From contig CAYUFF010000003.1 in NCBI GenBank assembly GCA_964444075.1, forward strand, positions 1-44,911: DNA of 44,911 bases, read 5' to 3'. The number at the start of each line of letters is the position of its first letter. The first letter of the stretch is position 1. This stretch comes from CAYUFF01 sp964444075. Lineage in GTDB: Archaea > Aenigmatarchaeota > Aenigmatarchaeia > CG10238-14 > SCSR01. Under the pieces are notes generated by a model. The model was not told the origin of the DNA and made no database searches. It saw only the letters and a list, made by a program, of their open reading frames with translations. The translations under genes and the position numbers were made by a program. Below are positions 24,235-32,104 of the stretch, in pieces.

Positions 24235-25962
24235 TCACTTCTTCCTTTTCTGAAGGTCGTAGAGGTACCTTATCCTGTCGATCGTGTCCGCTTCGTCCGG
24301 AGACTTGTCCGGCCTCAAGGCTATGAACCGCGGAAACCTCAAGGCGAACCCAGAGGGATAGTTGGGGGATTTTTGGATCTCTTGATAGTCTACTGAAACG
24401 ACAACCTTAGGCCTGATCCTCACCTCGGTTCCCTTCTCGAACTCGATCAAGGGTTTTAGCATCTGGGTTAGTTCCTCGAAGGTAACGTCCTCGGGCCTTG
24501 TTTTCTTTTCCTTTATCCCCGTTCCCATCATCCCGCATTCCAGAAACTTTCCAGTATCCGGGTCCCTGCATCCGAGGATGAACGAGCTCAGCCAGCCTGC
24601 CCTTTTACCTGTACCCCACGTAGCACCTATGATCACGAGGTCCAAGGTTTCTAGGGTAGGCTTGATTTTGTACATATGCCCCACATGCCTGCCAAAAACG
24701 TAGGGAGAGTTGAGGTTCTTCATCATTATTCCCTCCTGCCCGAGACTCAACGAGTATTGATAAAACTCTTCCGCTTTTTTAACGTCGTCGGTTACGAGTT
24801 GCTCTGCTAAGCAGAAGCTCCCGGGAACCTCGTTGACGATCGACTTCAGGATTTCCCACCTTTCTTTCAAAGGTTTGTCGAAGAGCATCTCCCCGTTGAG
24901 ATAAACGATGTCGAAAAGGTTCATCTGGATGGGAATTTTCCTCATCATTTCTTCGATGTTGTACTTTCTGTGGATTCGCTCCGACAACCTTTGGAAAGGC
25001 AGCGGCTTCCTCGTAACTGGGTCTATAGCCCATACCTCGCCCTCGACGATGCACTCCTCGGCCCTCAAGTTTTGCCTGCAAAGTTCCACCAAGTCTGGAA
25101 ACTGCTCAGTGACGTTCTCTAGCCTCCTAGTAAACACCCACACCCTATCTCCCTTCTTGTGGACCTGGCTCCTCATTCCGTCGTACTTGATTTGGATTGC
25201 ACACTTCCCGAATTCCTTGATGACCTGCTCTATGGACTCTGCCTTTTCAGCGAGCATGACTTGGATGGGCCTACCGAGCTCTACCTTAACGTTTTTCAAA
25301 CCTTCGGCACCTTCTTTCTTCGCAACCTCGGCGATTTCTCCGAAGTCGCCGCGGAGGTTCCAAGCGTAATCGACGAGCTCCGTCAACCTTTCTCTCTCAG
25401 ATTTGCTAACTCCGTCCTTTACCAAGAACGCGTCTACTATCGCATCCCTCAGTATACCTTCGGCGACGCCAACCCTAAGCTCCCCGAGGACCGTCCTTAC
25501 CAAGTACCTGGCCTCTTTGGGTTCTGCAGATGCTAATAACTCCGCAATAAGATTCAGCTTCCTTTCCTGCGAACCCTCGCCGGTTTCCAAGGGAATTTTC
25601 TTGAGGTTATCGAAGACGAACTCGACAGTGAGCTGTTTCCTGAACAGGGTCATTTGCTTCCTTTTCTTGAGGAGTTTTTCCGCCGTCAACCCGAGGTCCC
25701 CAGTTTCAGCGAAGACCCTTTCGACTTCTTTCGTAGAAACTCCGGCGACCTTCGCTATAACCCTTATCATCAGCTGCGTCGCCACTCCGAGTTCGAGCAT
25801 CGTGTACTTCGGATAAACGAGGCCCTCGGAGAGCAACACGACCTTCCTCAACAACTCCTCCGGAACTTTTTTCAGGAACGATGCAAGGATGGCGGTTTTT
25901 CCTAGCTTGGAGGGTTCTCTCTCTAGTCTTTCGTAAAGCTCCGCGATTTCCCTGTACAGCAA
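24235..25962 (-). CDS. lig: ATP-dependent DNA ligase, archaeal LigI type
   Basis: A 575-residue ligase that seals nicks in replication and repair. Residues 1-205 form the helical DNA-binding domain (GVATQLMIRVIAKVAGVS ... LRVGVAEGILRDAIV). The adenylation domain starts at about 225 and carries the nucleophile K259 in I-K-Y-D-G (motif I), the motif III-like V-W-V-F-T-R-R-L-E-N, motif IIIa (LFDIVYLNGE), motif IV (EGIMMKNL) and motif V (Y-K-I-K-P). The OB domain closes with ALRFPRFIALRPDKSPDEAD. Length and order match the archaeal/eukaryotic family. Confidence 0.95.
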   Translation of the reverse strand: MLYREIAELYERLEREPSKLGKTAILASFLKKVPEELLRKVVLLSEGLVYPKYTMLELGVATQLMIRVIAKVAGVSTKEVERVFAETGDLGLTAEKLLKKRKQMTLFRKQLTVEFVFDNLKKIPLETGEGSQERKLNLIAELLASAEPKEARYLVRTVLGELRVGVAEGILRDAIVDAFLVKDGVSKSERERLTELVDYAWNLRGDFGEIAEVAKKEGAEGLKNVKVELGRPIQVMLAEKAESIEQVIKEFGKCAIQIKYDGMRSQVHKKGDRVWVFTRRLENVTEQFPDLVELCRQNLRAEECIVEGEVWAIDPVTRKPLPFQRLSERIHRKYNIEEMMRKIPIQMNLFDIVYLNGEMLFDKPLKERWEILKSIVNEVPGSFCLAEQLVTDDVKKAEEFYQYSLSLGQEGIMMKNLNSPYVFGRHVGHMYKIKPTLETLDLVIIGATWGTGKRAGWLSSFILGCRDPDTGKFLECGMMGTGIKEKKTRPEDVTFEELTQMLKPLIEFEKGTEVRIRPKVVVSVDYQEIQKSPNYPSGFALRFPRFIALRPDKSPDEADTIDRIRYLYDLQKRKK

Positions 25963-26007
25963 CCTTTCACCGATAGGAATTTGAATTTTACTCTAAAATT
26001 TTTTCGC

Positions 26008-27087
26008 ATGAAGTTTTTCGGAGAGAGGGGAGCAGTGAGCGAACTCGGGAATCTGGAAAAAGTTCTGATCCCCCATCCGAGGAGCAGTTGGGTAGAAGAA
26101 ATAAGGTTAATCCGTTTCGCGAAGTGGGGAACGAGGAGCGAGAAAGTCCTGAAAAGGAAGGAGAAAAATTTCGGAGTGCTCTACCCTTTGATAGAGGATT
26201 TCACCGAGCTTCTAAAGGAAGAAGGTGTGAAGTACAAGCTATTATGGTTCTATCCCTCGCTGTCCGAGATGGGCGAAAAAGAACTTCTCTACGACGAAGA
26301 AGACGTTACCGCCCTTTCTTGCAACGGGGGGCCGTTTTCAGTTTTTTTGAGGGATTTGGGAATATTTTCCTCGAAGGATTATTTCGCGACGAAGTTCGAA
26401 GGGTGGAGAAAGGAAGTATACGGTAACCTTGCTAAGGAACTTTCGAAACTCGTGGGAAAGGAAATAGGGAAAGAAAAAATTAAAGAAGGTGCGCCAGAAG
26501 GCGGTGGTGTGGTTTCGGACGGGAACGTTACCATAATTTCGGTGATTTACGAGGATGAATTCCTGAAAGTCGTGAAAGAGTTGGAGGAAGAATTCGGCAA
26601 CAAACTGATAGCCGCACCGTCGATGAACATGCACGTAGACGCCGTACTGAACTTTCCAGAAAGGGGAACAGTCGTTTACTCTCACTCTTCGGTAAAGTAC
26701 GTGAAGAAGAACGTGTCACAGACAGAAAGGGTTAACCTTTCCCTGAGCGTCCCCAAAGTTATCTCTGAGTTTTTGGAAAAGGAGTTGGGGTATAGGAGGG
26801 TAGTGGTAGACGACGATGAAGTAACGCCAGTGGATAGTAATTTTCTCGTGCTGAAAAGCGGGAAGGTAATGACACTCGACAGGAAAGGGAGGTTTTCGAA
26901 AAGGTTGGAGAGAGAAGGTATAGACGTGCTGAACCTCTACGACGAGAAGCTAGAAAAAGTTTACAGATGGCTTCTCGCAAGGGAAGGAGGTATGAGATGC
27001 CTTTGCCTTCCTGTGAAGAGAAGGTATGTTAAAACGAAGGAGGATTATCCGGAGGAAAGTTGTATGCGGAAGAAGTTTACACTCTGA
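26008..27087 (+). CDS. Pentein-fold guanidine-modifying enzyme (arginine deiminase/amidinotransferase superfamily)
   Basis: A 359-residue protein with the catalytic pattern of the guanidino-group-modifying (pentein) superfamily. The Arg-Asp of F-L-R-D-L-G (R115-D116), the Glu of P-E-G-G-G (E164), the His-x-Asp of N-M-H-V-D (H209, D211) and the C-terminal nucleophile in G-G-M-R-C (C331) occur in the family's order. Members hydrolyse or transfer the amidino group of arginine and related compounds. Which reaction occurs here (deiminase, dimethylarginine hydrolase or amidinotransferase) cannot be read from the motifs. I choose the ATG at 26008 over the TTG at 25981 because GERGAVSELGNLEKVLIPHP is the normal beginning of the fold. 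A cysteine-containing tail after the active site (EESCMRKKF) is an extra. Confidence 0.75.
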   Translation: MKFFGERGAVSELGNLEKVLIPHPRSSWVEEIRLIRFAKWGTRSEKVLKRKEKNFGVLYPLIEDFTELLKEEGVKYKLLWFYPSLSEMGEKELLYDEEDVTALSCNGGPFSVFLRDLGIFSSKDYFATKFEGWRKEVYGNLAKELSKLVGKEIGKEKIKEGAPEGGGVVSDGNVTIISVIYEDEFLKVVKELEEEFGNKLIAAPSMNMHVDAVLNFPERGTVVYSHSSVKYVKKNVSQTERVNLSLSVPKVISEFLEKELGYRRVVVDDDEVTPVDSNFLVLKSGKVMTLDRKGRFSKRLEREGIDVLNLYDEKLEKVYRWLLAREGGMRCLCLPVKRRYVKTKEDYPEESCMRKKFTL

Positions 27088-27437
27088 GTTTATACTTTTT
27101 CTCTAAAATTTTCGATATTTCCCTTATCACAAATCTTGCTTTCTTCAGAGCGTCTCCGGCGATTTCTTTGGTATATTCCTTAAAAGGATCCTAGATGTAT
27201 CCTTTTCCAACGAAAGGGTAACGCGGTTTTACCCAATGTCTTTCCAAATCTCTAATTTTTCTTTTTGGAAAACTTTCTCGAACCACTTGGCAATTCTGTG
27301 CTTTTCGATAAAAGCGTTCTCTACCGCTAACAACGCCTTCGCTGCTTTTTCCGCAGCTTGCTGAGCATGATAGGCAGCGTCGGCATATTGGTTTGCTCTT
27401 AATAAGATTTGTGAGGAGCGTAAGTCTTCCCCGCTCT
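27077..27437 (-). pseudogene. Broken HEPN-domain gene (copy B)
   Basis: Minus-strand remnants of a HEPN-domain protein. One frame encodes LLRANQYADAAYHAQQAAEK, the typical second HEPN helix, continuing to W-F-E-K-V-F. The frame then shifts near 27255, and another frame encodes H-W-V-K-P-R-Y-P-F-V-G and, after an in-frame TAG where a Trp is expected, DPFKEYTKEIAGDALKKARF, the typical C-terminal helix. So there is at least one frameshift and one nonsense codon. No N-terminus with a start codon is left. The end overlaps the convergent pentein gene by 11 bases. Confidence 0.65.
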
Positions 27438-27439
27438 TC

Positions 27440-27762
27440 TCATCTCTTGGTGACGATTGGGTATCTTGTTCTTGGAAACTCCAATTCGAATTCCCTTACC
27501 ATCTCCACGATCTTCTTCAAGCTTTCCAATTCTTCTTTTCTTACAGCCACTACTAGTAAAGGTGGGACTTCATGTGTCCTCAACACACGAAACCCCTTTG
27601 CATACAGTAAAACTTTAATAATTTTTTCAACAGCCTGTTGACAATGGAAGATTACTCTCCCATACTTCTTCTCTCTCATTAAAATTTCAGCAACCTCAAG
27701 GTCGCTAAAGCTTCTATCATAAAAGCTCTTGCAAACCTTAAACTTTTACTCTTACGCACCAT
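27440..27762 (-). pseudogene. Broken HEPN-domain gene (copy A)
   Basis: Starts at ATG 27762 behind GTGAGGAG with M-V-R-K-S-K-S-L-R-F-A-R-A-F-M-I, but that frame stops. The HEPN body continues in another frame: S-F-S-D-L-E-V-A-E-I-L, then REKKYGRVIFHCQQAVEKII, L-R-T-H-E-V-P-P and R-T-R-Y-P. It stops at 27440 where a normal C-terminal helix should begin, and runs straight into the middle of copy B. HEPN proteins are often the toxin half of HEPN-MNT toxin-antitoxin pairs. No nucleotidyltransferase (MNT) partner is visible on either side. Confidence 0.65.
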
Positions 27763-28287
27763 GGCTTTCTCCTCACTTCTATACGCTTCTTAACGTTCTC
27801 CATTAGAGGAAGATGTTTTCAAAACCATAAAGAATTACTCCGTGCAATAACGCGTGGAAAACGAGTTTCGGAAATTGGCGGAAGGATTCGCGTTAGGCGT
27901 CTAACACAACCTGCTGAGAGGTTGAAGAAATAGCTAGTTAAATAACCCATGTCAGCTATCAGCACGATAATGACGATGAGGCTAGGATACTCGCCTACTT
28001 TGTGAGATTTAGGTAAAATTTTTTACACACACCCTTAGCTACCGCTCTCTCAGCGAAGACGAAATAAAACGCGCCCATCCCTTTAACCCTTTACAATCCA
28101 AACAACGTAGAAATCAAGAACATAGCGATAACCGCTGAAATAAACAACAAGTACACGGGAAAGTAGAAACTTACATCAACGAAACCAAGAATCGACCAAA
28201 CCTTTCAACTTTAAGAAATTCTCGATAAGGCTCCCAGAAGGAACTCTAGAAAATGAGGTTGCATTTCGGAAGAATAAACTTGCTAAA
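27763..28287. other. 525-base stretch without an intact gene
   Basis: I see no intact gene here. A minus-strand frame at about 28091-28204 encodes a membrane-segment-like peptide (FPVYLLFISAVIAMFLISTL) that runs from stop to stop without a convincing start, and may be a remnant. A palindrome-like site lies at 27892-27905. No tRNA-like B box (GGTTCGA) was found. Together with the two broken HEPN genes, this looks like a decaying island. Confidence 0.5.
27892..27905. promoter_or_regulatory. Near-palindrome GTTAGGCGTCTAAC
   Basis: 14 bases, one mismatch pair from a perfect inverted repeat. Related sites occur at 44713-44727 and 44800-44813. It could be an operator; no gene start is directly adjacent. 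Confidence 0.3.
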
Positions 28288-28464
28288 TTATTCCCAAATG
28301 GTCAGGTGACACTTCCCGCAGTAATACCTCTTCTTCCCGTCCTTCTCCTTATGGACGGCCATGAAAGTGTCTCCACACCTCTTACACCTAACTCCGACTA
28401 CCTCAACCCTACCGTCTTCGGTAACCTTGTAGAACTTGCTTATCCTAACCGGCTTGTGCTTCAC
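28288..28464 (-). CDS. rps27ae: 30S ribosomal protein S27ae
   Basis: A zinc-ribbon ribosomal protein of about 58 residues: C-K-R-C-G and C-G-K-C-H give a C-x2-C ... C-x2-C site, with the family's F-Y-K-V ... V-E-V-V-G-V-R spacing. In eukaryotes the homologue is made fused to ubiquitin. The frame is open further upstream to ATG 28500, but that would overlap rps24e by 56 bases. GTG 28464 (or 28467) preceded by GGGTGA leaves a 20-base overlap and a normal length. It is the last gene of the spt4-rps24e-rps27ae unit. Confidence 0.85.
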   Translation of the reverse strand: MKHKPVRISKFYKVTEDGRVEVVGVRCKRCGDTFMAVHKEKDGKKRYYCGKCHLTIWE

Positions 28465-28765
28465 CACTCTTTTCACCCTCAGCTTCCTTACCCTTTTCAA
28501 CAGCCTCGGCTTTTTCAGTAACCTTTTCCTCGACCTTGGGCTTTTCCTCCAGTATCTTAGCCTTGACGCTGGAAATTTGCGTCCCTTTGGAAGTCGCGAT
28601 CCTATCGATAACGACTTGCGAAACGTCTACATTAAAAATTTCGGCAAGCTTTTTCCTCACTTCTTCGCAACTCGGAGTTGGAGCATTGGGATGAGCTACC
28701 TCAGCTCTAATTTCCTTCCTCTTCAGCAATGGATTCTCCTTTTCTTCGAGAATCTTGACCTCCAT
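28445..28765 (-). CDS. rps24e: 30S ribosomal protein S24e
   Basis: A 106-residue archaeal/eukaryotic small-subunit protein. The family start M-E-V-K-I-L-E-E-K-E-N-P-L-L-K-R-K-E is followed by A-H-P-N-A-P-T-P-S, KKLAEIFNVDVSQVVIDRI and T-S-K-G-T-Q-I-S-S-V-K-A-K-I. The last 30 residues are a Lys/Glu-rich low-complexity tail. It starts 4 bases after the spt4 stop and overlaps S27ae, in the usual archaeal order. Confidence 0.93.
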   Translation of the reverse strand: MEVKILEEKENPLLKRKEIRAEVAHPNAPTPSCEEVRKKLAEIFNVDVSQVVIDRIATSKGTQISSVKAKILEEKPKVEEKVTEKAEAVEKGKEAEGEKSGEAQAG

Positions 28766-28769
28766 CCGA

Positions 28770-28961
28770 TCACCCTACGTAGAGAGCATACTTACCCTTT
28801 TCCTCGATTCCCAAAAACTTAGCGAGCTCGCTATCCTCCGGCGATAAAACTACTACCAACCCCTTCCAGCTCGTCGACAAGTTAGTCGATTTGCAATAAG
28901 GGCAGATTTTTTCCGTGGTGAACCTCTTGCAGTTCCTGCAGACGTAAGTCCTCTTCACCAT
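28770..28961 (-). CDS. spt4: Transcription elongation factor Spt4 (RpoE'')
   Basis: A 63-residue zinc protein, partner of Spt5/NusG in the elongation complex. C8-x2-C11 and C20-x2-C23 (V-C-R-N-C-K and I-C-P-Y-C-K) form the zinc site, followed by the family's W-K-G-L-V-V-V-L-S-P-E-D-S-E-L-A-K-F. It is usually preceded by rpoE (Rpo7); here the upstream neighbour is a TrmB regulator, so Rpo7 must lie elsewhere. Its partner Spt5 is at 34970. A TATA box sits 27 bases before the ATG. Confidence 0.9.
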   Translation of the reverse strand: MVKRTYVCRNCKRFTTEKICPYCKSTNLSTSWKGLVVVLSPEDSELAKFLGIEEKGKYALYVG

Positions 28962-28984
28962 AACTAAAAATCTGAAAGCTTGAG

Positions 28985-28992
28985 GTTAAAAA
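28985..28992 (-). promoter_or_regulatory. TATA box of the spt4-rps24e-rps27ae unit
   Basis: The minus strand reads TTTTTAAC, centred about 27 bases before the ATG at 28961, so the message is probably leaderless. Confidence 0.4.
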
Positions 28993-28994
28993 TC

Positions 28995-29810
28995 TTACCC
29001 TACTTTTTTTGCTTTTTGCCAAATGACCTCGAACAGCGGCTGGAAAACCCTTTCCGCGGCATGCTCGCTCCTTGACCAAATAGCTAGGTGCTGACTTGGA
29101 TCTACCTTGTGGTCAGTGAGGGAAAGCAACAACTGCTTTCTGTCGACGGTACAGAACCCTCCTGCGATCGGAAGCTCTTTCTCGTTAACCGACCTTATCT
29201 CAGCGACGCCGCTCAAAGCTTTTATAGCATCGCTACAACCTTCGTTGATAACACTAGCTATCCTTATGTTAACGCCCCTGTCTTTGAGGGTTTTCAGCAG
29301 AGTAAAGTGATGCTCCGCGAGGTCCCTCAGCCCGTGAGGATCCGTAAGTATGCTTATCTCTCGCTCAGCTCCCTTGAACATGTTCGACATCTGTTGGTTC
29401 ACGGTAAACTTTCCTTTGAGTGCTCCCGTAAGCTCCTCAGGTTCGACGAGCTTCAAACCTTTTTCGTAAAGCTTTTCCAGCTCCTCGATTATCGGAGATT
29501 CTAAAATCTCATCTATCCTGCTCATCGCCTCCCTCATCTTCTCCTCAATCTTTTTCTTAGCTCTCTCCAGCGCTTCTCTGGGAGAAAGGGCGACAAACCT
29601 CAGTGGCCTCGCGGTTTGGATTACTATGAATCCCTTTTCCGCGAGGCTTTCCAGCGTGTCGTAGGTCCTGCTCCTCGGAACTCTAGTAAGCTGAGACAGC
29701 TCACCGGCCGTAGAAACACCCCTAGCCAAAAGGGCTACCCAAAGCTTTCTCTCGTAAAGGTTCAATCCTATGGTCTTGAGAGCGTCCATCACCTTTCTCG
29801 GAAACTCCAT
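28995..29810 (-). CDS. TrmB-family transcriptional regulator
   Basis: A protein of about 271 residues. An N-terminal winged helix-turn-helix (about 5-75: LNLYERKLWVALLARGVSTA, then L-T-R-V-P-R-S-R-T-Y-D-T-L-E-S-L) is joined by a charged coiled coil (about 80-135) to a C-terminal TrmB effector domain (REISILTDPHGLRDLAEHHF ... VNIRIASVIN). TrmB proteins are archaeal sugar- or metabolite-responsive repressors or activators. The ATG at 29810 follows GGTGGTG; a GTG at 29819 is also possible. It is divergent from a sugar-isomerase-like gene, sharing a 60-base intergenic region, which makes that gene pair a likely target. Confidence 0.85.
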   Translation of the reverse strand: MEFPRKVMDALKTIGLNLYERKLWVALLARGVSTAGELSQLTRVPRSRTYDTLESLAEKGFIVIQTARPLRFVALSPREALERAKKKIEEKMREAMSRIDEILESPIIEELEKLYEKGLKLVEPEELTGALKGKFTVNQQMSNMFKGAEREISILTDPHGLRDLAEHHFTLLKTLKDRGVNIRIASVINEGCSDAIKALSGVAEIRSVNEKELPIAGGFCTVDRKQLLLSLTDHKVDPSQHLAIWSRSEHAAERVFQPLFEVIWQKAKKVG

Positions 29811-29840
29811 CCACACCACCTTTTACCACTTCACGCTAAT

Positions 29841-29850
29841 AATTTTTAAA
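29841..29850. promoter_or_regulatory. Possible shared TATA element for divergent promoters
   Basis: AATTTTTAAA lies 28 bases before the ATG at 29874 on the plus strand and about 36 bases before the TrmB ATG at 29810 on the minus strand. Read on either strand it fits a TATA box, so one AT element may serve both directions. Confidence 0.35.
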
Positions 29851-29873
29851 GGAGTGATAACTTTAAGAATTTT

Positions 29874-30737
29874 ATGGTCGTGCCGAAGTTCGGAACCGCG
29901 GTATGGTACGGAGATGGTAACCTAGCGAAGATTTTCGAGCAGAGGAAGAAGCTCGGCTTCGACTACGCGGAAGTTTCGCTGGAATATCCCTTCTACCCTT
30001 CGCGAAAACTCTACCTAACTCTCAACAAGCTGAGGAAGGAATTCTCGATGCAGCTAGCTTTCCACCTTCCGATAAGCGAGCTCAACGTAGCACATCCTGC
30101 TGACGAAGTTTCGGATTTTTCTCTTGGTTTGGCAGAAAGGTTTATCGGTTGGTGCGGCGACTTAGAACCTTTGTACGTGAACCTCCACCTTCACGCCACG
30201 AGCTCTTCCGTCAAGCTGGAAGACATCAGAAAACTCTGCCTGAAAAAAGCCGAAAAAATCGTGAGGAGGCTTGCAAAACTCTCCAAGGAAAATAACTTGA
30301 CCGTCACGTGGGAAAACGGGACCTACGGCTTGGGTAACAGGCTTTCGGACTGGAAGTACCTTAAGGAGAAATGTGGAAAAAGGCTTAGGGTTTGCCTTGA
30401 TGTTGGCCATATAAGCTTGATTAGCCTGAGAAAAGGTCTTTCTACGGAAGCTACGGAGAAGGAAATCGTCAAGTGGATGAAAGCGTTGCGCGATAACATC
30501 GTCGCCCTACACTTTCACAACGTCAGGAAGCTGAAGGCTAGCGTCAGGGACCATCTCTCTGCGTTTAGCGGTGAGCTTAACTCGGAACGGATTTTAGAAG
30601 TTGCCAAAGAAAGGTTGAGGTTAAGGGCTGTTCTTGTAGAGACCTTCTACTACTTGAAGGACGGAAAAAGCAAGAGGATTACTCGCGAGGAGCTCAAGAA
30701 AAATTTGAAATTCGTTAAGGAGGTGTGGAAAGGATGA
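29874..30737 (+). CDS. Xylose-isomerase-like TIM-barrel protein (sugar phosphate isomerase / AP endonuclease 2 family)
   Basis: A 287-residue alpha/beta barrel. The strand pattern and metal-binding positions resemble the sugar phosphate isomerase/epimerase and endonuclease IV superfamily: GFDYAEVSLE, L-A-F-H-L-P, V-N-L-H-L-H-A, V-T-W-E-N-G, V-C-L-D-V-G-H, L-H-F-H-N-V and V-E-T. The His and acidic residues at strand ends would hold the metal. Substrate unknown: sugar isomerisation and DNA repair are both possible, though the small size and TrmB neighbour favour sugar metabolism. It ends in an ATGA overlap with the beta-CASP nuclease gene. Confidence 0.75.
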   Translation: MVVPKFGTAVWYGDGNLAKIFEQRKKLGFDYAEVSLEYPFYPSRKLYLTLNKLRKEFSMQLAFHLPISELNVAHPADEVSDFSLGLAERFIGWCGDLEPLYVNLHLHATSSSVKLEDIRKLCLKKAEKIVRRLAKLSKENNLTVTWENGTYGLGNRLSDWKYLKEKCGKRLRVCLDVGHISLISLRKGLSTEATEKEIVKWMKALRDNIVALHFHNVRKLKASVRDHLSAFSGELNSERILEVAKERLRLRAVLVETFYYLKDGKSKRITREELKKNLKFVKEVWKG

Positions 30738-32017
30738 AGCTCGCCTTTCTTGGAGCGATGGGAACCGTCGGTTGCTCGGCGGTATTCGTTAGCGGGGGTA
30801 GCGGAAGCCTTTTGTTGGATTACGGGACCAGGCCTAGAGAGATTCCGCCGAAATTTCCTCTCGAAGTACCTTCGAAGCCTGAAGCAATCTTGCTTTCCCA
30901 CTGCCATCTCGATCACTCTGGAGCGCTACCGCTTTTCTACACTTCCACCAGCGATAACCTGCCTAAAACTTACGGAATCGGCGTTACCAAACCGTTGACC
31001 AAGCTCCTTTTGCTGGATGCGATAAAGGTTACTAGAGAGGAGGGTGTTGAGCTTCCATTCCAAGAGAAGGACATAGAGCTCCTGACGAAGCATTACGAGA
31101 GCTTACCTTACGGAAAAAGATTCGAGGTTGGCGGATTTGAAATCGAATTCTTGAACGCAGGCCACATCCCAGGCTCAGCGATGTGCCTGATTAGCTACGA
31201 GGGAAAAAACGTTCTTTATACCGGAGATTTCAACACGAGGAAAACAAGGCTTGTGGAGGAATGCAAGGTAAAGGAAATCGTGAAGAGATGTAGCGTCGAT
31301 GTGTTGATAACTGAGTCGACCTACAGCGATAGGGACCACCCGCCTAGGAGAAAGCAAGAAAAGGAGCTGGTGAGGATAATCGAGGAAACTCTCGCTAACG
31401 ATGGCATCGCCTTGGTAGCGGGTTTTGCCGTAGGAAGGATAGCTGAAATTTTGCTTGTCCTCGATGCCCACGGAATCGATTATCCGCTTTTCATCGATGG
31501 AATGGCAAAGAAAGCCATGACCATCGTCAACCGCTATCCTCAGTTTTTGAAGGAAGAAGATTCCTTGGACAGAGCTCTGGAGAAAGTTACCTACGTGAAC
31601 GGGCAAAGGATGAGGAAAAGGATAGTGAAGGAACCCTGCGTGATTTTAACGACTAGCGGAATGCTTCAAGGTGGTCCTGTGGTTTACTACTTGCAAAAGC
31701 TTCACAAGCAAGAAAAGAACAGTTTAATTCTAACGGGCTGGCAACTCGACGGGACCCCTGGAAAAATCCTGTTGGAAACTGGTAGGTATATCAACGAGAA
31801 GTTAGGACTGGATTTCGAGGTGAAGATGCTGGTAAGGAGATTAGATTTCAGCGCTCACGCGGGCAGAAAAGAGCTTTTCGAATTCGTAGAAAAACTCTCA
31901 CCGCAAAAGGTTTTTTGCGTTCACGGAGACCATACGCAAGAGTTTGCGGAAGAGTTGAAGGAAAGGGGCTACGATGCGATCGCTCCCCTAGGAAGCGAGA
32001 GGTGCTTCGACGTTTAA
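30734..32017 (+). CDS. Beta-CASP metallo-beta-lactamase ribonuclease (aCPSF2-like)
   Basis: A 427-residue RNA-processing nuclease without the N-terminal KH domains of aCPSF1. Metallo-beta-lactamase motifs: motif 2 SHCHLDHSG, the H-I-P-G-S-A-M motif 3 His, and G-D-F-N (Asp). The beta-CASP insert has ITESTYSDRDHPPR, G-F-A-V-G-R-I-A-E, T-T-S-G-M-L-Q-G-G-P and RRLDFSAHAGRKEL, ending with V-C-V-H-G-D-H. Such enzymes trim or cut RNA in the cytoplasm. The start at ATG 30734 follows GGAGGTG by 8 bases and overlaps the TIM-barrel stop (ATGA), so the two are one operon. Whether it is an endo- or 5'-exonuclease cannot be told from the sequence. Confidence 0.9.
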   Translation: MKLAFLGAMGTVGCSAVFVSGGSGSLLLDYGTRPREIPPKFPLEVPSKPEAILLSHCHLDHSGALPLFYTSTSDNLPKTYGIGVTKPLTKLLLLDAIKVTREEGVELPFQEKDIELLTKHYESLPYGKRFEVGGFEIEFLNAGHIPGSAMCLISYEGKNVLYTGDFNTRKTRLVEECKVKEIVKRCSVDVLITESTYSDRDHPPRRKQEKELVRIIEETLANDGIALVAGFAVGRIAEILLVLDAHGIDYPLFIDGMAKKAMTIVNRYPQFLKEEDSLDRALEKVTYVNGQRMRKRIVKEPCVILTTSGMLQGGPVVYYLQKLHKQEKNSLILTGWQLDGTPGKILLETGRYINEKLGLDFEVKMLVRRLDFSAHAGRKELFEFVEKLSPQKVFCVHGDHTQEFAEELKERGYDAIAPLGSERCFDV

Positions 32018-32104
32018 GCTTGATGGACCCATGAAAAACTTGTAAGTTTTGAGCGCTTTCCGCTCCTCATAGCAACGTGTTTAGTGGTTTTAGGTTATGT
32101 AAAC

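Noticed and set aside
27780..28287. tRNA or CRISPR array in the gene-poor stretch
   Set aside because: No regularly spaced direct repeats and no B-box-like GGTTCGA sequence were seen.
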